Below the pieces are notes generated by a model. It was not told the origin of the DNA. It did not search any database and was given only the letters and a program-made list of their open reading frames with translations. This document shows, piece after piece, positions 58,436 to 64,000 of a DNA stretch of 64,000 nucleotides. How positions within the stretch are numbered: the stretch's first letter is position 1; the number at the start of each line of letters is the position of its first letter. Both the position numbers and the translations under genes were made by a program. Source of the DNA: Fluctibacter corallii (GTDB lineage: Bacteria > Pseudomonadota > Gammaproteobacteria > Enterobacterales > Alteromonadaceae); contig NZ_JAOWKX010000011.1 of assembly GCF_025751585.1 (NCBI RefSeq), positions 1 to 64,000 of the forward strand, read 5' to 3'.

Positions 58436-58476
58436 TCTAACGCCGCATTGTACCAGCCTATATGATTCAACGCGGC
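58436..58476. other. attC-like imperfect hairpin
   Basis: GCCGCATTG (58442-58450) and CAACGCGGC (58468-58476) form a 9-bp stem with one mismatch and a 17-nt loop. One side is bordered by TTCTAAC, one base away from the attC end box RYYYAAC. The other side lacks the matching GTTRRRY. It lies about 200 bp from the integrase fragment, where a first cassette site would be. I treat it as suggestive only. Confidence 0.35.
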
Positions 58477-58494
58477 ATTATTGTTTTAGTGTAT

Positions 58495-58728
58495 TTATGG
58501 CTTTTTAATGACGTTAATTACCTGCTTCATAGCAGGATCTTCACCCGAAAAATAGCTCGCAGATGATAGGGATACCGGTAAATGCGGTGCAATCCATATA
58601 CGATGATCTTCAGCCTTCGAAGCCTGATGATACTGAGAAGAAATTATTCCCCAAACACCACTGTAAGGAAGCGTAAACCAACCAGCTTCACCAAGATGGT
58701 TTGACCGGCTCCCACTGGATTTCATCAT
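58495..58728 (-). CDS. Hypothetical 77-aa ORF next to the integrase fragment
   Basis: Starts MMKSSGSRSNHLGEAGWFTL and ends EDPAMKQVINVIKKP. Composition is balanced, with Trp-rich patches (WFTLPYSGVWG, RIWIAPHLP) suggesting a real or recently real protein. Its first 50 bases overlap the integrase fragment on the other strand. No ribosome-binding site is apparent and no family was recognised. Confidence 0.35.
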   Translation of the reverse strand: MMKSSGSRSNHLGEAGWFTLPYSGVWGIISSQYHQASKAEDHRIWIAPHLPVSLSSASYFSGEDPAMKQVINVIKKP

Positions 58729-58835
58729 TTATTCACTGGTATGGAAAGCGTCAACGCTCATCATTGGATGATAATTACGTTGAGCAATATCTTGAGCATT
58801 TGGCTGTAAAAGCAAATGTGCCACCACGAACATAA
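58677..58835 (+). pseudogene. Integron integrase (IntI) N-terminal fragment
   Basis: The frame contains HWISSFIHWYGKRQRSSLDD then NYVEQYLEHLAVKANVPPRT and a stop. This follows the core-binding domain of integron integrases (compare the Vibrio cholerae IntIA pattern HWI-x-x-(Y/F)IH(F/W)-x-x-K(K/R), then SL-x-D-x-x-VE-x-(F/Y)L-x-x-LAV, then a V and T). No N-terminal start and no catalytic Arg-His-Tyr domain remain, so it is a truncated relic of about 53 codons. It points away from the minus-strand ORF block, the geometry expected of intI and its cassettes. Confidence 0.75.
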
Positions 58836-58841
58836 GCTGCT

Positions 58842-58866
58842 GCCCGTTTAGCGGGGGCTCAGTTTT
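58842..58866 (+). terminator. Hairpin with T-run after the integrase fragment
   Basis: GCCCG pairs with CGGG(G)GC around a TTTAG loop and is followed by TCAGTTTTT. It stands just past the stop of the integrase relic, so the break in the gene may coincide with a rearrangement joint. Confidence 0.6.
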
Positions 58867-58989
58867 TGACAGTATCAGATTAAATGGTAACGAATCCATC
58901 TCACACTGTTAATTTCAGGCGATCCTGATCTAATCACATTAACTTTTCAAATGAGGCCAAGCAATTCAATTCACTTGACCTCACCAGAA

Positions 58990-59796
58990 CTATTTTAACC
59001 TGCTATTCATGACATTTTCGCTGTCAACGTTATGCAAGCGTACCTTACCAGAACCGTCATCAAGCAAAGTAAAAGAGGTAGCGGTATCCACATAAATATC
59101 GCCGCTAGCATCATCTACTTCTACACTTCCGGTTACCGTGCTGACATTGATGCTACCAGACCCATCATCGATAGAGATATTGCCTGTTACCACTTCAATG
59201 TCTATTGAGCCTGAGCCATCATCTAGTTTGATGTCGCCCGTGATAACGCGTAAATCTATGCCACCTGATCCATCTTCAATATCCAAATCACCTGTAATGA
59301 CATTCGCTGAGATATCTCCTGAACCGTCATTGATTTGAATATCACCCGCGATTGTTTGTAGCGCGATTTTGCCTGAGCCGTCGTGTACTTCAATATCATT
59401 TTCAATTTCATCTATATTGATGTCACCAGAGCCATCTTCAATATAGAGTTTGAACGTTGCCGGCACCACAACATCCAGATTAATCATGCGAACATCGTCG
59501 TTATCATCTATGATTTTGGCAACCAACACAGCATCATCAGCGTCTTTTCTCAGGCTCAGGCGATACTCTCCCTGCTCGGGATCATCTCCTACTAAGGTTG
59601 CCACCACAGATACATCCGTCGCTTTTTTATCGCCGCGAATAGTTAAATAACCCGCTGCTGCATCAACTCGTAAAGTAGAAAGCGCCTTGGCGTCAAGCGT
59701 CAGTTCTTGACGCATTTCTGAGTCCCATGCGTTTGCGGCCACCGTCATTGATAGCGCCGCAATACCCATTCCATAAGTCAGTAAAGTTTTCATCAT
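58990..59796 (-). CDS. Exported DUF4097-type protein with eight 18-residue repeats
   Basis: 268 aa. A signal peptide ends near ANAWD. After about 110 residues come eight 18-residue units, each of the form GxxxxDDGSGxIxxxxxT, for example GDLDIEDGSGGIDLRVIT and GDIKLDDGSGSIDIEVVT. This is the DUF4097/DUF2807-like right-handed beta-helix pattern, with one turn per unit and DDGSG at each corner. The Asp-rich corners could bind calcium. GAGGG lies 5 bp before the first of two adjacent ATGs. Function unknown. The membrane protein gene upstream is probably in the same operon. Confidence 0.82.
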   Translation of the reverse strand: MMKTLLTYGMGIAALSMTVAANAWDSEMRQELTLDAKALSTLRVDAAAGYLTIRGDKKATDVSVVATLVGDDPEQGEYRLSLRKDADDAVLVAKIIDDNDDVRMINLDVVVPATFKLYIEDGSGDINIDEIENDIEVHDGSGKIALQTIAGDIQINDGSGDISANVITGDLDIEDGSGGIDLRVITGDIKLDDGSGSIDIEVVTGNISIDDGSGSINVSTVTGSVEVDDASGDIYVDTATSFTLLDDGSGKVRLHNVDSENVMNSRLK

Positions 59797-59859
59797 TTTC
59801 CCTCATTTTTTATTTTTGTCGCCAATAAGATTGAAAAGGTTTAAATCACAATCCATTTT

Positions 59860-60852
59860 TTATGCTGTGGGTAAATATTTCGTAATTGGCATCGGCATCA
59901 TCGCCAGTATAGTATTGCGGCTCTTCGCCCAGTATGCAGACAAAATAAGCAGTGTTGCTCCCACTAGCATGCCTGTTAAGGCGAAGCTGTAACTGACCAA
60001 ACCGTAATTTTCCAGCACACCTGAGAAGGCATAGATCAAATATACTAACGACGAGACCATTATGGCGCGGCGATCGACTGCGATAGATACCAGTGCCAAG
60101 CCAACGTATAACGCTACAGCAACGAGTGAAGCCGCTACACTCGCGTGCCCTTCTAATAGACCTAATGAAGAAAATACTGGGTGAACAATCAGCGGTGCGG
60201 CGACCAAATGAAGCCAAAACGCTACGTCGCTAGCACGGGTAATGCGCTGCGTATCTTTGCTATCCCAATACATTGCCAATGCAAACACGAGAATACCAAG
60301 TATTGCCATAATCGGTAACACGAAGTCTTCTAGCATTGGCCACATTCTAAACATAGCCCCAACAACCGCTGCGCCCACAGCGGTGATACCCGCGGCAACG
60401 GTTATTGGCACACTAAAGCGCTTCCAATGCACAAACGCAGCCACCATAGCCAGCACAGCCGCTAACAAGAGTTGTGAACTTGTCGGCGTTGGTGTTAATG
60501 TCAGCGGAATGGCTCCAACAGACGCAATAAACGCCACGAGTAAACCGATTGCAGGTAAAGCCATTCTGCGTTTACGTACAAAAAATTCTGCCAGTCCCCA
60601 CGCTAACACAGCACAAACTGTTGCCGCCAAGGTTGGAGACACGCCACCGAGCAAGAGCACGGCCGACACTAGCATTAAGCCACTTGCTATCAACACAAAA
60701 AAATCATTGAACCCAGATAGCAATCTGAACCCTTCTTCATCCGCATGCGGCACATGTCGCGTTGACGCGATAAACTGCCTAAAAGCCGCAACGGACTCCG
60801 ATGTAAATACGCGTTCTTCTACCGCTCTGTTTAAATCATCATCTGTATACAT
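59860..60852 (-). CDS. Multi-pass membrane protein, unknown function
   Basis: 330 aa. A soluble N-terminal part (about 1-45, MYTDDDLNRAVEERVFTSES) is followed by roughly ten membrane helices. The Thr/Pro loop TLTPTPTSS and several conserved-looking loops (HWKRFSVP, MYWDSKDTQRI, VDRRAIMVSSL) resemble DUF2157-type predicted membrane proteins, but the match is by general appearance only. It lies 63 bp upstream of the DUF4097 gene on the same strand, a common pairing of a membrane protein with an exported beta-helix. Confidence 0.7.
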   Translation of the reverse strand: MYTDDDLNRAVEERVFTSESVAAFRQFIASTRHVPHADEEGFRLLSGFNDFFVLIASGLMLVSAVLLLGGVSPTLAATVCAVLAWGLAEFFVRKRRMALPAIGLLVAFIASVGAIPLTLTPTPTSSQLLLAAVLAMVAAFVHWKRFSVPITVAAGITAVGAAVVGAMFRMWPMLEDFVLPIMAILGILVFALAMYWDSKDTQRITRASDVAFWLHLVAAPLIVHPVFSSLGLLEGHASVAASLVAVALYVGLALVSIAVDRRAIMVSSLVYLIYAFSGVLENYGLVSYSFALTGMLVGATLLILSAYWAKSRNTILAMMPMPITKYLPTA

Positions 60853-61110
60853 ACCCTTCCCCTTTGTCGTTCTTTCCCAGTATGCGCCGTGTGCCTATTT
60901 GTCGCGCGAATACGCTGTGCATCATGGCGTGTATCTGTTGAATCAGCAAGAGATAGGCCAATTATTTTTTCTATATATTTCAATACGTTAAAAAATGCAG
61001 AAGAGAGATTTAATGATTTGACGAAAACAATAGGTGAGACTCACTAAAATGTGACAGTTTTGCCAATCAGATCTACATCCATTTGGTTGTCACACGATTT
61101 CTTGCCACAT

Positions 61111-61710
61111 TTACGCTATTTGTTGCTGGTTTTCAGTTAACATGCTCGGCGTATCGATGCCTCGGCGCAACCAGTTTCTACGCGGTGAAAATTGACCACA
61201 CAAATAGTCAACTTGGTCTGGCAAAATCCGGTGATTACGTAAAAAAAGCTGTTCATACTGATTGGGCTTAAATGGCACGGCAATGAGCGCCATACCCGCT
61301 TCTTCTGGTGTACGCGCCCCTTTAATGACATTGCAACGTTTGCAGGCTGTGGCGGCATTGGTCCAATTTTTCCTGCCCCCTCGAGAACGAGGAATAATAT
61401 GATCCATCGTGAGCTGTCCGCTTTTAAAGCGCCGCCCACAATACAAGCACGTATGATCATCTCTTGCAAAGAGCCATCGATTGCGCAAAGGAATATATCC
61501 AACGTTACGAGTCACCTTTCCCCTACAGCCAATAATTGAGGCAATATTCAGGCGGCTTTGTTCTCCTTCTTTATTGGTACCACCCAGCAATAACTTTTTA
61601 CTCTGACCTAGCTCGAACATAACATTGCCTAAGCAATACTGACGACAGGCTTCCTCGACACTAATCCACTCAACAGGTTGCGCACTTTGATTCAGTTTTA
61701 ATATATACAT
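61111..61710 (-). CDS. HNH endonuclease family protein
   Basis: 199 aa. The HNH core is at about residues 82-135: a zinc-binding CLYCGRRF, then LTMDHIIPRSRGGRKNWTN (catalytic His), then ACKRCNVIKGARTPEEAG. The N-terminal 80 residues (EWISVEEACRQYCLGNVMFE) form a separate region common to this housekeeping-type subfamily. The C-terminus is basic. It is a standalone nuclease with no methylase or toxin neighbours, so a role in DNA repair or mobile-element control is only a guess. Confidence 0.88.
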   Translation of the reverse strand: MYILKLNQSAQPVEWISVEEACRQYCLGNVMFELGQSKKLLLGGTNKEGEQSRLNIASIIGCRGKVTRNVGYIPLRNRWLFARDDHTCLYCGRRFKSGQLTMDHIIPRSRGGRKNWTNAATACKRCNVIKGARTPEEAGMALIAVPFKPNQYEQLFLRNHRILPDQVDYLCGQFSPRRNWLRRGIDTPSMLTENQQQIA

Positions 61711-61921
61711 GTCTACTCCATCACCTGCGATTAAAGTAATACCTTCATCAGTGTTAGCGACAAATATGACAAAATGAAGTCAACCACTGCCTTAGCAAGC
61801 ATGCGTACTGAGATATATCACTGTACTTCGCTTCTAAAGAGTGTAGTTGCTTAATCACAGAAAAGAGAAAAACTCACCTAATTCTGCGTCGTGGCGGCAC
61901 AACTTCTGCACTTTCGATTGC

Positions 61922-62836
61922 TCAGTTCCTCGCAACATGATCGCCACATGTAGGTAAAAAGTGGGTATTTAAAAATTCAATTGCCTGCGAGTGATATTCT
62001 TTTTGAGGCTGAAAATGATTACCCTCGGGCACAACAATATGCTCATGAGCAAAAGAAAATTCATGCTCGCCTAACCTTTTCATCACTTCATCAGACATTT
62101 CTTTCGACGGCCACACATGATCATATTCACCCGACACCAATAAAATCGGACCTTGAATATTTTCAACTTTGATTCTGGCCTGCTCGACAGCCGCGTGATC
62201 TTCCATTGTGATTTCATATGCGCGCCGAAAATCGCCCATCAATATCGAAGGAATAATTTTTGAAGGTAATGGCACAAACGGGACTTGTTTATCATTAAAC
62301 ATAAAAGACGATGCCTCGCCGTTTGCATACAAACTGGTGCCCGCGTACACAATATGGCTCCCTGCAAATGCTACTGCCCCCTTTATTGTGGGGAAGTATG
62401 ACGCTAGCGTAAGAGCCAGCTCGGCTCCTTTTGAACCTCCCAATACGGCCACACAACGTGAATTGATATTTGGCGCATGGCGCGCTTTTTCAATCTCCTG
62501 ATAAATGGCATTGAGAGAGATTCGGTCTAAACTCGCTGGCGTATTTTCAAGACCAAAATACCCTATCGCCAGCATAGCATATCCGGCATCTAGGTATTGT
62601 TGGCGCTCGGCTGCTCTTCTGGCAAGGGTCATACCGTTTCCGCCTTCACTGCCGCCAAAGAAAACCAGTAAGGGTTGGTTAGCACTTCCGTTGGCATACA
62701 GGCGCGTGTCGACTTGACCATAATTCTTCGGTAACACGCTGGCATCAAAAAACATCGGCGCACCAAATAAGAAACCGATTAGCAATACCAATACACCCAG
62801 AAGGCCTAAACCGCTATATTTCAGTACCTTGACCAT
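61922..62836 (-). CDS. Alpha/beta hydrolase, BAAT/acyl-CoA thioesterase C-terminal-like
   Basis: 304 aa with an N-terminal membrane anchor or signal (about 7-30). The oxyanion region is VFFGGSEGGNGM near residue 60. The nucleophile elbow GGSKGAELALTLAS is near 134 (Ser), with the acid in SGEYDHVWPS near 236 and the His in VPEGNHFQP near 274. This is the layout of the bile-acid-CoA:amino-acid N-acyltransferase/acyl-CoA thioesterase C-terminal domain. In bacteria such proteins are usually uncharacterised esterases. It probably acts at or outside the inner membrane. Confidence 0.85.
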   Translation of the reverse strand: MVKVLKYSGLGLLGVLVLLIGFLFGAPMFFDASVLPKNYGQVDTRLYANGSANQPLLVFFGGSEGGNGMTLARRAAERQQYLDAGYAMLAIGYFGLENTPASLDRISLNAIYQEIEKARHAPNINSRCVAVLGGSKGAELALTLASYFPTIKGAVAFAGSHIVYAGTSLYANGEASSFMFNDKQVPFVPLPSKIIPSILMGDFRRAYEITMEDHAAVEQARIKVENIQGPILLVSGEYDHVWPSKEMSDEVMKRLGEHEFSFAHEHIVVPEGNHFQPQKEYHSQAIEFLNTHFLPTCGDHVARN

Positions 62837-62999
62837 AGAAACTCCCTTTCATCCAATGATTGCTTTGCCAGCTTATATGATTGGGTTTACGAGATTCAAG
62901 GTGGAAATTGTAACAGGGGGAGAATGTGGAAGAACATTACCCCCAGACTGAACCAGCATACTTATCACTTACCTATTAAGATGCAGCTCCAATCCGATT
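62837..62999. other. Intergenic stretch with a G/C hairpin, no gene
   Basis: Holds an imperfect inverted repeat, GGGGG-AG-AATGT against ACATT-A-CCCCC (62916-62944), with no flanking T-run. Nothing else was recognised between the hydrolase gene and the RHS remnant. Confidence 0.5.
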
Positions 63000-63316
63000 T
63001 CAGTATGGGCAGTAGGCCATGTAACTAACACAATTCGGATTAACCAACGTGCAAAAACGTAGCCCAATCACGGGAGCGTAGTATCGCGCCTGCATATAAC
63101 TCAACCCTATGTCTGTGTCGAATTTATGTCCGGCATAGCCTATGTCGTCGACTTCGCCTTCTATACTGCTGCGGTAAGGACGGTGATTTTGGGTACCATC
63201 GGGGTTGGGGATGAAGCCGTCTTTGGCGATCAGTGGAATGCCCAGACTTTGCTAGCCAAGTAAATGTTGTTTACACCGCCTGCGGGGGTGTCTTGATACA
63301 GCAATACGTTCGTCAT
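63000..63316 (-). pseudogene. RHS-repeat protein remnant
   Basis: Minus-strand translation gives NNIYLASK, then after a frameshift LGIPLIAKDGFIPNPDGTQ, HRPYRSSIEGEVDDIGYAGH and KFDTDIGLSYMQARYYAPVI. The GYxGHxxDxxxGLxYMxARYYxPxIGRF pattern is the hallmark of the RHS core C-terminus. The following GRF/DP(I/V) residues are lost (GLRFCTLVNP). Only about 100 codons survive, so this is a relic of a polymorphic-toxin or cell-surface RHS gene. Confidence 0.75.
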
Positions 63317-63339
63317 TGATGTTTAAAATGATCATAGTT

Positions 63340-63906
63340 TTATAAGTTTCCCGCAAATCCGCGCAACTCTGCGGCGGTAATAACAAGGCCATTTGCTTCT
63401 AGCGTATCAAGGTATTCAGCAATTGTTTTAGGTGGATTTTTAAGTGCTTTACGGTGACGTTTAATGACCTGACAGACTAAACCAGGATTAAGGTCGAGTT
63501 TAAAACGTACAAAATCATCTGGGCTAATTGCTTCGATACCCCATTTGTTTAGCTCATTAGCAGGAAAATCTTTCAAGTTGAACGTTACAATAACCTAAGC
63601 GTTACGCTTAATGGCAGCAGCAAGTACATGACGGTCGTCTTTGTCTGGCAGCTGCAACCCCGCTTCTAGCTGTTCAAAATCTTCTACAAGACAATCTCTA
63701 ACATGACTATTCATTAGAAATTTTGTTCGCTCTAACTGTTCTCTGGTCAGATCTTGCCGGTTCGTTAGCACATTTCTCATCCATTCATCGTGAATTCGTT
63801 CAGTCCATCGAGCTGCAAAAATATCTGACACAGCTAAACGCATGAACAAATCACGAAGAGGTGCGGGGTATAAGATGTTGGCATCCAGTAAAGCCGTAAA
63901 GCGCAT
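63340..63906 (-). pseudogene. PIN-domain toxin-like gene interrupted by one amber codon
   Basis: The frame is continuous for 189 codons except for a TAG at 63595-63597. Before it: MRFTALLDANILYPAPLRDL, ARWTERIHDEWMRNVL and DKDDRHVLAAAIKRNA. After it: VIVTFNLKDFPANELNKWGI and further conserved C-terminal residues. The acidic PIN residues (DAN, the Glu in HDEW, DKDDRH) are intact. Relatives usually have Gln or Ser at the stop position, so one C-to-T change of CAG would explain it. The start overlaps the stop of the upstream gene in TAATG, like a toxin-antitoxin pair. Confidence 0.8.
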
Positions 63907-64000
63907 TAGTATCCCATATCTAACTCTTGTGCCTGCTTTGTCAACTCATCCAACGCTTCGAGTCGTTGACTATCGATTCTAGCCTTATAAGTTTGAATGT
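63906..64000 (-). CDS. Probable antitoxin gene, C-terminal part only
   Basis: The frame runs in from beyond the window and ends ...IQTYKARIDSQRLEALDELT, KQAQELDMGY, stop. The hydrophilic helical tail and the one-base TAATG overlap with the PIN gene fit the antitoxin partner, often a small HTH/excisionase-like protein in this toxin group. Its DNA-binding part is outside the window, so the family is not confirmed. Confidence 0.5.
   Translation of the reverse strand, partial: IQTYKARIDSQRLEALDELTKQAQELDMGY

Noticed and set aside
59846-60217. 123-codon minus-strand ORF rich in Arg/Ser/Cys
   Set aside because: Out-of-frame shadow inside the multi-pass membrane protein gene at 59860-60852, which has convincing membrane segments.
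60853-61110. Search for a gene, tRNA or small RNA between the membrane protein and HNH genes
   Set aside because: Only short frames and no tRNA-like cloverleaf or terminator were seen.

Overview
The window comes from a gammaproteobacterial chromosome, most likely a marine Alteromonadales (Alteromonadaceae-type). The ribosomal protein order and sequences are gammaproteobacterial. MotX, a DUF2982 protein, a TIGR02647 protein, DNA polymerase II, a Zur-type receptor and large chemosensory and hybrid-kinase genes fit that order. The genus is an inference and was not tested.

Layout. (1) 1-480: leader and three tandem promoters of an rRNA operon that reads leftward out of the window. (2) 662-1441: a secreted protein built of 15-residue repeats. 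(3) 1681-10197, minus strand: the complete spc operon (rplN to rpmJ) followed by the alpha operon (rpsM-rpsK-rpsD-rpoA-rplQ), with a recognisable S4 autoregulatory leader before rpsM. The S10 operon that normally precedes rplN is absent. In its place are an acyl-CoA ligase and an alpha-oxoamine synthase (10601-13633). (4) 13799-21402: rnr-rlmB, ubiD-fre, motX and small conserved genes. (5) 21548-26720: metal and anaerobic themes, with a His-rich TonB receptor behind two Zur boxes, a divergent NRAMP-like transporter, a PatB/MalY lyase, and a DUF2892 membrane protein behind a perfect FNR box. (6) 26724-29638: polB with a periplasmic histidine phosphatase upstream. (7) 29725-38449: a chemosensory locus, STAS-cheA-mcp-cheW-cheR-cheB-cheD, translationally coupled and lacking cheY. 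A divergent response regulator has Glu in place of the phospho-accepting Asp. (8) 38571-56559: parC, a sorbosone-dehydrogenase-like protein, a 7TM hybrid histidine kinase, an RND efflux pair with a divergent TetR regulator and palindromic operator, pyrB, hemL and a class III cyclase. (9) 56581-58866: an AT-rich island of small minus-strand ORFs, bounded on its left and interrupted near its right end by a 60-bp direct repeat, and ending at an integron-integrase N-terminal fragment. I read it as a decayed integron-like region. (10) 58990-64000: a DUF4097 18-residue-repeat protein, a membrane protein, an HNH endonuclease, a BAAT-type hydrolase, an RHS remnant, and a PIN-toxin gene interrupted by an amber codon beside a partial antitoxin-like gene.

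How it fits together. The left third is translation machinery, with growth-rate control visible in the GC-rich discriminators of the rRNA promoters and in the S4 leader. The middle holds environmental sensing and metal homeostasis. The right end is accessory and decaying DNA. The most novel-looking items are the integron-like island, the chemosensory locus paired with a pseudo-receiver, the alpha-oxoamine synthase/acyl-CoA ligase pair at the broken S10-spc junction, and the NRAMP homologue lacking the usual metal-binding motifs. No tRNA, CRISPR array, intact insertion sequence or prophage was seen.
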